Source: an uncultured Eubacteriales bacterium
GTDB taxonomy: Bacteria; Bacillota; Clostridia; Oscillospirales; CAG-382
Assembly (NCBI GenBank): GCA_934446675.1
Contig: CAKSEL010000011.1
Location: forward strand, 27,852 to 91,851
DNA length: 64,000 nucleotides
Direction: 5' to 3'
In this document: piece by piece, positions 42,199 to 49,361 of the stretch
How the letters are laid out: each line of letters begins with the position of its first letter
Numbering within the stretch: position 1 is the first letter of the stretch
Made by a program: the position numbers and the translations under genes
The notes under the pieces: generated by a model
The model's input: the letters and a program-made list of their open reading frames with translations, nothing else
Database searches by the model: none
Told to the model about the DNA's origin: nothing

Positions 42199-42597
42199 AT
42201 GGACGTAAAAGAGCTGATGCTCGAAAAAGGAGTAAAGCCTTCCGTAACCCGGCTTGCAATATACGATTATCTCTATAACCACCGCACACACCCGACGGTA
42301 GACGAGATATACGAAGCATTGTCGCCGGAAATTCCGACGCTGTCAAAGACCACCGTGTATAATACGGTAAACCTTTTGGCAAACAGCGGAATAATAAAGT
42401 CCATAAGCATTGAAGGGTTCAGAACAAGGTACGACGCAAATAATGATTTTCATGCGCATTTTCTGTGTACAAAGTGCAATAATGTGTATGATGTGTTCGG
42501 TCTTGAATGCCCGAAGTGCCCGTTAGACGGTTTTACCGTATCATCAGAGGATATTTTTTATACCGGAAGCTGTAAGGCTTGCTCGGATAGGAAATAA
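42199..42597 (+). CDS. Fur-family transcriptional regulator, probably PerR-like
   Basis: 132 residues. Winged-helix DNA-binding domain about 1-80 (VKPSVTRLAIYDYLYNHRTHPTVDEIYEAL, LSKTTVYNTVNLLANSGII). Metal/dimer domain about 81-132 starting HAHFLCTKCNNVYDV; cysteine pairs C-x2-C at LCTKCN, CPKC and CKAC give structural zinc sites. In PerR a His/Asp Fe2+ site is oxidised by peroxide, releasing DNA. The regulator is first in an operon with two rubrerythrins, which favours a PerR role over Zur or Fur. One operator palindrome is also close to the Zur consensus, so the metal is not settled. RBS AAGGAGGG. Confidence 0.85.
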   Translation: MDVKELMLEKGVKPSVTRLAIYDYLYNHRTHPTVDEIYEALSPEIPTLSKTTVYNTVNLLANSGIIKSISIEGFRTRYDANNDFHAHFLCTKCNNVYDVFGLECPKCPLDGFTVSSEDIFYTGSCKACSDRK

Positions 42598-42643
42598 TAA
42601 AAACACACAATAAAAATTATAATTTTGAAAGGAAGTAAAAGTC

Positions 42644-43183
42644 ATGAAAAAGTATGTATGTATGGTTTGCGGTTATGTTTATGAGGGAGAAGAGCCTCCG
42701 AAGGAATGTCCGGTCTGTCATGCGCCCGCGTCAAAGTTTAAGGAACAGGGCGAAAAGACATGGGCTGCCGAGCACGTTGTAGGCGTTGCAAACGGCGCGT
42801 CGCAGGATATAATCGACGATCTCAGAGCAAACTTCAACGGCGAGTGCAGCGAAGTAGGCATGTACCTTGCTATGGCAAGAGTTGCACACAGAGAGGGTTA
42901 TCCCGAAATCGGACTTTACTGGGAAAAGGCAGCATATGAAGAGGCTGAGCACGCAGCAAAGTTCGCAGAACTTCTCGGAGAAGTTCTTACCGATTCCACA
43001 AAGAAGAACCTTGAAATGAGAGTAGATGCCGAAAACGGCGCTACCGCAGGTAAGTTCGACCTTGCAAAGAGAGCAAAAGAGGCAGGTCTTGATGCAATTC
43101 ACGATACCGTTCATGAAATGGCTCGCGACGAAGCAAGACACGGAAAAGCTTTTGAGGGACTTTTAAAGAGATACTTCAACTGA
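42644..43183 (+). CDS. Reverse rubrerythrin (N-terminal rubredoxin, C-terminal diiron domain)
   Basis: 179 residues. Rubredoxin-like Fe(SCys)4 domain comes first: C-x2-C at YVCMVCGYVYEG and C-x2-C at KECPVCHAP. The four-helix diiron domain follows (about 50-179) with E-x2-x motifs GECSEVGMYLAMARVAHREGYPEIGLYWEKAAYEEAEHAAKFAELLGE and EMARDEARHGKAF. This swapped order defines the reverse rubrerythrins of Clostridia, which reduce H2O2 (and O2) with electrons from NADH through partner proteins. It lies 46 nt after the Fur-type regulator gene. Confidence 0.95.
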   Translation: MKKYVCMVCGYVYEGEEPPKECPVCHAPASKFKEQGEKTWAAEHVVGVANGASQDIIDDLRANFNGECSEVGMYLAMARVAHREGYPEIGLYWEKAAYEEAEHAAKFAELLGEVLTDSTKKNLEMRVDAENGATAGKFDLAKRAKEAGLDAIHDTVHEMARDEARHGKAFEGLLKRYFN

Positions 43184-43220
43184 TTTGACGGCTTAAAAGA
43201 CATCAAAGGAGAGTTTTGAC

Positions 43221-43763
43221 ATGAATAAGACAAAGTACGCCGGAACGCAGACCGAGAAAAACCTTGAGGCGGCATTTGCCGGAGAATCGCAGGCGCGCAA
43301 TAAGTATACCTATTTTGCAAGCAAGGCGAAAAAAGAGGGATATGAACAGATCGCCGCACTGTTTCTTAAAACTGCAGAGAACGAAAAAGAACACGCAAAA
43401 ATGTGGTTCAAGGAGCTTTCCGGAATAGGCGATACCGCGCAGAACCTTGCCGCGGCAGCCGACGGGGAAAACTATGAGTGGACAGATATGTACGAGGATT
43501 TTGCCAAGACTGCCGAGAAAGAGGGATTTCCGGAGCTTGCCGCAAAGTTCAGACTTGTGGGCGCGATAGAAAAGCACCACGAGGAAAGATACCGCGCTTT
43601 GCTTAAAAATGTCGAAACCGCAAAAGTCTTTGAAAAGAGCGAAGTCAAGGTATGGGAGTGCCGTAACTGCGGACATATAGTTGTTGGAACAAAGGCGCCC
43701 GACGTATGCCCGGTCTGCGCACATCCGCAAAGCTACTTTGAAGTACACGAACAGAATTATTGA
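43221..43763 (+). CDS. Rubrerythrin (classical domain order)
   Basis: 180 residues. Diiron four-helix domain about 1-135 (NLEAAFAGESQARNKYTYFASKAKKEGYEQIAALFLKTAENEKEHAKMWFKEL and FRLVGAIEKHHEERYRALL) followed by C-terminal rubredoxin (WECRNCGHIVVG, CPVCAHPQSYF). Peroxide reductase of anaerobes. It begins 37 nt after the reverse rubrerythrin gene, with AAAGGAGAG before the ATG, so the three genes form one operon ending at a terminator. Confidence 0.96.
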   Translation: MNKTKYAGTQTEKNLEAAFAGESQARNKYTYFASKAKKEGYEQIAALFLKTAENEKEHAKMWFKELSGIGDTAQNLAAAADGENYEWTDMYEDFAKTAEKEGFPELAAKFRLVGAIEKHHEERYRALLKNVETAKVFEKSEVKVWECRNCGHIVVGTKAPDVCPVCAHPQSYFEVHEQNY

Positions 43764-43786
43764 TTCGTAATAAATAATTGGTTAAA

Positions 43787-43828
43787 CGCTGCCGAATGTG
43801 AAATTCTTGCACTCGGCGGTGTTTTTTT
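43787..43828 (+). terminator. Terminator of the rubrerythrin operon
   Basis: CGCTGCCGA (from 43788) pairs with TCGGCGGTG (43814-43822), with G-U pairs, followed by a T-run of seven. Confidence 0.8.
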
Positions 43829-44055
43829 GTAAATAAATCTGATTACGCCGTTACTTTAAAGTAATTACTGAATATTTACTTGTGCGGTATATGTGTTGCT
43901 GTCCGAATTATGGCATAAACGTTTTGGTGATTGGTGTCAAAATTATTTACAGGGGGCTTTGTTTAGCGTTATATAAGGAATTTTTTATTAAAGCTGTCAA
44001 TCTTTTTCATACCCTTGTATAATAAATTTACAGCATTTATAATAAGGAGCCGATT

Positions 44056-44895
44056 ATGAAAAGAATTACAGCAAATAAAGTCTCGGAATTTAGGGACATT
44101 TTGATTACGGACGAAAAATCTCCGGCAACGGTAGAGAAGTATATACGCGATATAAGAGCCTTTGCGGCGTGGCTCGGAGAACGCTGCATTGATAAGCAGA
44201 CGGTTCTCGAATACAAGGCTTATCTTGTCAGGAATTATATGCCGGCAAGCGTAAATTCCGTGCTGTCATCACTGAATAACTTTTTTGACTATAACGAGTG
44301 GTACGGCTGCAAGGTCAAGTCGCTTAAAATACAGAAACAAATATTTGCGTCAAAGGATAAAGAACTTTCAAAAGCAGAGTACGAAAGATTGCTTGATGCG
44401 GCAAGATCCGAAAAAAATGAAAGGCTGTATCTTCTTATGCAGACTATCTGTTCAACGGGAATACGCGTAAGTGAGGTGCGGTTTGTGACGGCAGAGGCGG
44501 TTAAAAACAGTGTTGCATCAATAAATTGCAAAGGCAAGCTGCGTCAGGTGTTTCTGCCGAAGGCGCTTTGCAGAATACTGACACAGTATATGAAAAAGAA
44601 AAAAATAACAAGCGGTCCCGTGTTTGTTTCAAGAACAGGAAATCCGCTTGACAGAAGCAATATATGGTCGGACATGAAAAAACTCTGCGAGCACGCCGGA
44701 GTTTCAAAAGATAAAGTGTTCCCGCATAATCTGCGCCATCTTTTTGCACGGACATATTACAGTCTGCAAAAGGATATTGTAAGACTTGCCGACATTCTCG
44801 GTCATTCAAGTGTAAATACGACAAGAATTTATACTATGGAAACCGGCGAGGTGCACAGACGGCAGATTGAAAAAATGGGACTGCTAAAATGCTAA
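44056..44895 (+). CDS. Tyrosine recombinase (XerC/D-like), probable DNA invertase of the adjacent switch
   Basis: 279 residues, standard for a phage-integrase-family recombinase. N-terminal SAM-like DNA-binding domain about 5-90 (SPATVEKYIRDIRAFAAWLGE). Catalytic domain about 105-279 with all key residues: Arg in STGIRVSEVRF, the beta-hairpin Lys in CKGKLRQVF, H-x2-R in PHNLRHLFARTYY, His in LGHSSVNTTRIY, and the nucleophile Tyr in RIYTM. Its stop codon (44893-44895) overlaps the first bases of a 25-bp inverted repeat whose partner lies at 45142, so it very likely recombines those sites. Relatives flip promoters for capsules or surface proteins in Bacteroides and Clostridioides. No excisionase or phage genes nearby. 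Confidence 0.92.
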   Translation: MKRITANKVSEFRDILITDEKSPATVEKYIRDIRAFAAWLGERCIDKQTVLEYKAYLVRNYMPASVNSVLSSLNNFFDYNEWYGCKVKSLKIQKQIFASKDKELSKAEYERLLDAARSEKNERLYLLMQTICSTGIRVSEVRFVTAEAVKNSVASINCKGKLRQVFLPKALCRILTQYMKKKKITSGPVFVSRTGNPLDRSNIWSDMKKLCEHAGVSKDKVFPHNLRHLFARTYYSLQKDIVRLADILGHSSVNTTRIYTMETGEVHRRQIEKMGLLKC

Positions 44896-45166
44896 CTACA
44901 TAATCAGCATTATGTGGTGAATTTAACACTATAATATCTAATCATGTTAAATTATAGCACGAAAATTTAAAATGTCAATATATAGTATAAATTAATACAT
45001 ATTTGTTGTGTATTTTTAGCTAAATACGCGCAAAAAAGTGGTTAATGCAATTATAACATATAACATTGATCTTATTTGTTATTTTAATTATTCGCAGTCG
45101 CTTTTATTGTTATCAGTATCGCACGTGTCTGTATTTTTTGTACCACATAATGCTGATTATGTAGTT
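44894..45166. repeat. Putative invertible promoter segment bounded by 25-bp perfect inverted repeats
   Basis: Left repeat 44894-44918 begins AACTACATAATCAGCATTAT; the right repeat 45142-45166 is its exact reverse complement over 25 bp. Mismatches start at once outside and inside, so the edges are sharp. Each repeat is itself nearly palindromic (ACTACATAAT / ATTATGTGGT around CAGC), as expected of a tyrosine-recombinase core site with two arms. The 223 bp between are A/T-rich, non-coding, and carry a consensus promoter on the minus strand. A MITE with terminal repeats is an alternative, but I see no target-site duplication. Confidence 0.85.
44951..44978 (-). promoter_or_regulatory. Strong promoter inside the invertible segment, pointing away from the cassette in this orientation
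   Basis: On the minus strand TTGACA (44978-44973), 16 nt, TATAAT (44956-44951), with TGC just before the -10 (extended -10). It reads toward the 3' end of the recombinase gene. After inversion it would occupy the plus strand with -10 at about 45104-45109 and start near 45116, giving a 5' leader of about 108 nt to the next gene. No comparable promoter facing right is seen in the present orientation. Confidence 0.8.
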
Positions 45167-45223
45167 TTTGTACTTAAAAAGTCTAAAAATCGGCGTTTGA
45201 GAATAAAAAAGCGGAGGAAAAAT

Positions 45224-45988
45224 ATGAATTTTATAATGAGTTCGTTGTTTTGGATTGCGGTCGTATTTATAGGTTTACCGTGCTTTGTGGGCGCAATGAT
45301 CGGAATTTTTTCATCTGCCTCTAAGCCAATGGATAAGGTAAACCCTGTTTACCCGGTGATTTTCATGGTAATAGGTGCAATTATTATTCTGTGGGCAGTT
45401 CCTAACTTTACAAACGGTATTTTTTCCGGACTTAAAAATTTTTGTGCTCTTGTTGTCAAGCTGACTCTGGGATTTGGGCTGGTGCTTATCGGAATTACAA
45501 GGCTGTTAGTCGGTGCTGTACGTAATAACTGGGCGAAGAAGATCAACCATGCATTAAACGGTGCTTTGGGCGACACGATCAGTAAGTATCTTATTAAAAA
45601 TTCTCTTTGCTATTGGGTATACGCTGACAAAATAGAATTTCTCGACAACAGGGATAATAAAAAATATTATGTGAGTTTTAATGATATCGGTTACGAAAAC
45701 ATACCTGCCGATTGTGCAAATATGGTTTGTCAATGGATTTCTGACAACTTTGTAACGAATCCCAGCTGTTACCACATTGATGAAATATATACCGAGCGTG
45801 AAGAGTTTGTTTCCGGAACACCGGATACTATAAGAACGTATAAAACATACGACGGCGGTTATGAATCATATCATGTAAGCGGAAGCAACGATTACAGGAC
45901 TGTTCATGAGACAACGGGGTTCCGTTTGGTACACGATAAGCTTTATTACACAAACAAAAAACAGAATGTCACTCTGAATAAATGGTAA
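45224..45988 (+). CDS. Membrane protein of unknown function, first gene of the switch-controlled cassette
   Basis: 254 residues from ATG 45224, with GGAGG (45213-45217) 6 nt upstream. The frame stays open further upstream to 45038, but that part runs through the recombination site and has no ribosome site. Three hydrophobic helices about 8-30, 42-62 and 73-97 are followed by a soluble C-terminal part about 100-254, rich in Tyr, Asp and Asn (YYVSFNDIGYENIP, ETTGFRLVHDKLYYTNKKQNVTLNKW). Family not recognised. It lies 58 nt after the right inverted repeat, placing it under the invertible promoter when that is turned around. Its A/T-rich codon use differs from the genes before 44 kb. Confidence 0.8.
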   Translation: MNFIMSSLFWIAVVFIGLPCFVGAMIGIFSSASKPMDKVNPVYPVIFMVIGAIIILWAVPNFTNGIFSGLKNFCALVVKLTLGFGLVLIGITRLLVGAVRNNWAKKINHALNGALGDTISKYLIKNSLCYWVYADKIEFLDNRDNKKYYVSFNDIGYENIPADCANMVCQWISDNFVTNPSCYHIDEIYTEREEFVSGTPDTIRTYKTYDGGYESYHVSGSNDYRTVHETTGFRLVHDKLYYTNKKQNVTLNKW

Positions 45989-46374
45989 ATTTTTCTGTAA
46001 ATCTTTCGGAATACATATGCATAATTATTTATAAAAACAAATTTGAAGATGTAGTTGAACATTTTTCGGAAAAATGTGAATCGTTATATGTCAATTTTGA
46101 TTATAGCGAAGGAATAACAATATCCTGTGATAAAAATTACGTTCTGTTAAATGATTGCGATGTTAAAGATGAGATAACCGACATTTTTGATTATCTCAAA
46201 ATTAGTGTTGTTATTTTTGAAGAGGATAATATTATGTTTTTTCAACTTGCATCAACTTTGGATACCGGAAAGGGTGTTTTGTTTAGTCTGAAAAACAATG
46301 TTACTGCAAAGAATATGAATATTTATGTTTTAAAAGAACTTGGTGATGGCTGGTATTACTACGAGGAAAATTAA
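45982..46374 (+). CDS. Hypothetical small soluble protein
   Basis: 130 residues. The start codon overlaps the end of the previous gene by 7 nt, so it is translationally coupled; there is no good independent ribosome site. No signal peptide; the chain alternates beta-like segments with acidic patches (CDKNYVLLNDCDVKDEITDIFDYLKISVVIFEEDNIMFFQLAS), fitting a small alpha/beta domain. Not recognised. Tight coupling suggests a cytosolic partner of the membrane protein encoded before it. Confidence 0.7.
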   Translation: MVNFSVNLSEYICIIIYKNKFEDVVEHFSEKCESLYVNFDYSEGITISCDKNYVLLNDCDVKDEITDIFDYLKISVVIFEEDNIMFFQLASTLDTGKGVLFSLKNNVTAKNMNIYVLKELGDGWYYYEEN

Positions 46375-46499
46375 TGTGAAAATTCAGTGTTGTATGTATT
46401 AATGGTGAATTGATACATAGCAATGCAATATCAAAATCTATATTAGAGCTCCTTTATATATAATGGCGCGTATTCCGGAATGAAAGTGAGGTGTAAAAG

Positions 46500-46850
46500 A
46501 TGTATTATTTGCTGAATTATGTCCCTTCCATATTGTATATAGTGGTTTCGATGCTCTCTATCAAAATTAATTTTGGTATATTTGCTGTTACATATTTATT
46601 TGCACAGCCACTGTATCTGTTGGTTGTTAATATACATTTTATTTGTAAAAAGTCAATATCATATGTTGCCGGTATAATATGTATGTTTTCGGTTATTATA
46701 TTTAATGCTTTCTATACTATGGTCCTGCATAAAATCCAAACAGGATATTTTATAGGTGATGTTCCGGAAGGAATATACTGCTTAATGGTCGTAGTGCCAG
46801 TCATAATAATAATAGTTGGTATGGGTATAATATTTTTTGTAAAAAAATAA
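46500..46850 (+). CDS. Hypothetical four-helix membrane protein
   Basis: 116 residues from ATG 46500, with GAGG (46488-46491) 8 nt upstream. Four hydrophobic segments about 2-20, 24-48, 52-75 and 92-114, short loops, few charged residues. No family recognised. It is the last gene before a strong terminator, so the cassette holds three genes in total: membrane, soluble, membrane. Confidence 0.7.
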   Translation: MYYLLNYVPSILYIVVSMLSIKINFGIFAVTYLFAQPLYLLVVNIHFICKKSISYVAGIICMFSVIIFNAFYTMVLHKIQTGYFIGDVPEGIYCLMVVVPVIIIIVGMGIIFFVKK

Positions 46851-46872
46851 ACAGAAACAATGATTTCACTCA

Positions 46873-46908
46873 GAGAGGCAGATGTAAAAATCTGCCTCTC
46901 AATTTTTT
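46873..46908 (+). terminator. Terminator closing the switch-controlled cassette
   Basis: Perfect 10-bp stem GAGAGGCAGA (46873-46882) / TCTGCCTCTC (46891-46900), 8-nt loop, followed by AATTTTTT. Confidence 0.95.
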
Positions 46909-47390
46909 GTTCAGAAAGACATTCGTCAATTTGACTAATCTACCTAAAATGCAAATTTAACTGTCGGGTTTTAAACTAACGTGTCAAAATTATAAACCAA
47001 ATTGAATTAATTTGTTGCAGCAGGCTTTTTTGTACAAGAATGATCCGGGGAGGGAACCGTCAAAACACTTTTCGTACAGTTAATTGTAATATGCTTTATG
47101 TAAACTGACGAAATAAACCGCAAATAATTGACAATATTCTCAAATGATGATATAATTATAATAAATATGTTATACATTGTTAAAATGCGTTTGTATGCAT
47201 ATATTTCCAGTATTGTAGCATTAAAGCTTTAAGCACATAGCGTTATTAAATGATAAACTCGCTGTATTTTTATATATCTTCACGGGGTAAATAAACGCCG
47301 CAGAACGGAAAGATGTTATATAAATCAATTAATACGGAATTTTCGGATTTGTTAGTCGAAAAAATATAAACGCAAAGAGGAAAAAGAATT
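46909..47390 (+). other. Intergenic region and leader of the polysaccharide operon
   Basis: 482 bases without a gene. It holds the operon promoter (47128-47156) and, after it, an untranslated leader of about 228 nt. A short palindrome TTAAAGCTTTAA lies near 47221-47232. I recognise no known riboswitch and no obvious terminator hairpin with a T-run in the leader. Confidence 0.5.
47128..47156 (+). promoter_or_regulatory. Consensus promoter of the exopolysaccharide operon
   Basis: TTGACA (47128-47133), exactly 17 nt, TATAAT (47151-47156): a full match to the housekeeping consensus. Confidence 0.85.
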
Positions 47391-48608
47391 ATGTCAGAAC
47401 GTACAAGAATGATTCCGTTTTCTCCACCCGACATTTCGGAGGCTGAAATAAACGAAGTTGCCGCGGCACTTCGCTCCGGTTGGATTACCACAGGACCGAG
47501 AACAAAAAAACTTGAAAAAGAGATTGCCGAATGGATAGGCACGGAAAAGTGTGTTTGTCTCAATTCGCAAACCGCCTGTGCAGAAATGGCACTGCACATA
47601 CTCGGCGTTGGCAAAGGAGACGAAGTTATCGCGCCGGCTTATACATATACGGCGTCTGCCTCTGTCATTGATCACGTCGGTGCGAAAATCGTCATGATTG
47701 ATTCGCAGAAAAACAGCCTTGAAATGGATTATGATGCGGTGGAATCCGCCATTACCGAAAGGACCAAGGTTATAATCCCGGTTGACCTTGGCGGTGTACC
47801 TTGTGATTATGACCGCATTTTTGAGATTGTTGAGCGCAAGGAAAAACTGTTCAGACCGTCCAACGAAATTCAGAAAGCAATCGGCAGAATTGCCGTATGT
47901 GCCGACACAGCCCATGCTTTCGGAGCAAAGCGGCACGGAAAGATGATCGGCAGTATCGCGGATTTTTCGAGTTTCAGTTTTCATGCCGTAAAGAACTTTA
48001 CGACTGCCGAAGGCGGAGCGCTGACATGGAGAAATATTGACGGTATCAGCAACGAGGACATTTATCATCGGTTGCAGTTGCTCAGCTTGCACGGTCAGTC
48101 CAAAGATGCGCTTGCAAAAACAAAGCTCGGCGCTTGGGAATACGACATTGTCGGTACATGGTATAAGTGCAATATGACCGACGTGGTTGCGGCAATCGGA
48201 CTTGCGCAGTTTGAGCGCTATCCAGGAATGCTTGCGAGAAGAAAAGAGATTATCGGCAGATACGATGCCGCGTTTAAGCCGCTCGGCGTGGAAACGCTCG
48301 ACCATTACAATGCCGAACACGAATCGTCAGGACATCTTTACATAACTCGCGTTCCCGGAATCACACCGGAACAGCGAAATGAAATTATCATTAAGATGGC
48401 GGAACAGGGTGTTGCCTGCAATGTTCACTACAAGCCTTTGCCGATGCACACCGCATATAAAAAGCTTGGGTTTGACATTGCAGATTATCCGAATGCCTAC
48501 GCGCATTTTGCCAATGAGATCACACTTCCGCTGCATACGTGTCTGATCGATGAAGATGTGGAGTATGTAATTGAAAAATATACCGAGATACTGAAAGAGT
48601 ACATATAA
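47391..48608 (+). CDS. DegT/DnrJ/EryC1/StrS-family nucleotide-sugar aminotransferase
   Basis: 405 residues. PLP-dependent aminotransferase that installs an amino group on keto nucleotide sugars. Motifs: FSPPDISEAEINEVAAALRSGWITTGP (start of family), CVCLNSQTACAEMAL, GDEVIAPAYTYTASAS, VPVDLGG-type segment (IIPVDLGGVPCD), CADTAHAFGAK with the PLP-binding Asp, and FSFHAVKNFTTAEGG with catalytic Lys201. The C-terminal NVHYKPLPMHTAYK is typical. No 4,6-dehydratase that would make the substrate is within the window. First gene of the polysaccharide operon and followed after 2 nt by the initiating transferase; that pairing resembles bacillosamine-type loci (PglE/PglC), an inference only. RBS AGAGGAAA. 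Confidence 0.93.
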   Translation: MSERTRMIPFSPPDISEAEINEVAAALRSGWITTGPRTKKLEKEIAEWIGTEKCVCLNSQTACAEMALHILGVGKGDEVIAPAYTYTASASVIDHVGAKIVMIDSQKNSLEMDYDAVESAITERTKVIIPVDLGGVPCDYDRIFEIVERKEKLFRPSNEIQKAIGRIAVCADTAHAFGAKRHGKMIGSIADFSSFSFHAVKNFTTAEGGALTWRNIDGISNEDIYHRLQLLSLHGQSKDALAKTKLGAWEYDIVGTWYKCNMTDVVAAIGLAQFERYPGMLARRKEIIGRYDAAFKPLGVETLDHYNAEHESSGHLYITRVPGITPEQRNEIIIKMAEQGVACNVHYKPLPMHTAYKKLGFDIADYPNAYAHFANEITLPLHTCLIDEDVEYVIEKYTEILKEYI

Positions 48609-48610
48609 TT

Positions 48611-49351
48611 ATGCTTTTGAAAAAATGGGAAAAACTCCCGACTGAAATGCAGACCGATGAGGTGCGCAAATATTACGACATTCTGAAAAAGAAACAGGTC
48701 AGTTTGTTCTTCAAAAGAATATTCGATATTGTTGCTTCTTTGATTATGCTCATCGTCTTATCTCCGGTATTTTTAATCTTGGCGATTGCTATAAAGCTGG
48801 ACAGCAAAGGTCCGGTATTCTACCGGCAGGAACGGGTTACACAATACGGAAAGCGTTTTCGAATACACAAGTTCCGCACAATGGTGCAAAATGCCGACAA
48901 AGGCTCGCAGGTTACGGTTAGTAATGACAGCCGCATAACTCGTGTGGGAAAAGTTATCAGGGACTGCCGCTTGGACGAAATAGCGCAGCTTATCGACGTA
49001 ATCCAAGGAACGGTTACACTCGTCGGCGTACGACCCGAAAGTACAAAATACGTTGCCGTATATACCCCAGAAATGATGGCGACGCTTCTGCTTCCGGCAG
49101 GTGTGACAAGCCTTGCGAGTATTCTCTACAAGGATGAGGCGAAGCTCCTTGATGCGGCAGACGATACGGACTATGTGTACATAGAGAAGATTTTACCCGC
49201 AAAAATGTACTACAACCTTAAGAGTATTGAAAATTACAGCTTTTGGGGCGATATTCGGATTATGTTTATGACAGTGTTTGCTGTTTGCGGTAAGGAATAC
49301 ACGGGAGATTATGCCGGAACTCAAAAAGAATATAAAATGATAGAAAGATGA
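48611..49351 (+). CDS. Initiating phosphoglycosyl transferase (PglC/WcaJ-catalytic-core type sugar transferase)
   Basis: 246 residues. Monotopic transferase that loads the first sugar phosphate onto undecaprenyl phosphate. One hydrophobic re-entrant segment about 38-60 (IFDIVASLIMLIVLSPVFLILAIAIKLDSKGPVFYRQERV), then KFRTM, the catalytic Asp-Glu pair in CRLDEIAQLIDVIQG and LVGVRPE. It is small, lacking the N-terminal membrane domain of WbaP. An unusual C-terminal extension about 150-246 follows the catalytic core. Starts 2 nt after the aminotransferase stop, so the two are coupled. Confidence 0.93.
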   Translation: MLLKKWEKLPTEMQTDEVRKYYDILKKKQVSLFFKRIFDIVASLIMLIVLSPVFLILAIAIKLDSKGPVFYRQERVTQYGKRFRIHKFRTMVQNADKGSQVTVSNDSRITRVGKVIRDCRLDEIAQLIDVIQGTVTLVGVRPESTKYVAVYTPEMMATLLLPAGVTSLASILYKDEAKLLDAADDTDYVYIEKILPAKMYYNLKSIENYSFWGDIRIMFMTVFAVCGKEYTGDYAGTQKEYKMIER

Positions 49352-49361
49352 GGTTTTATAT

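Noticed and set aside
44894..45166. Transposon or MITE with terminal inverted repeats
   Set aside because: No transposase inside, no target duplication seen at the flanks, and the left repeat touches the recombinase stop codon. An invertible segment fits better, though MITE origin is not fully excluded.
45038..45223. Upstream in-frame extension of the first cassette gene
   Set aside because: It reads through the invertible segment and right repeat, lacks a ribosome site, and would change with inversion. The ATG at 45224 has GGAGG.
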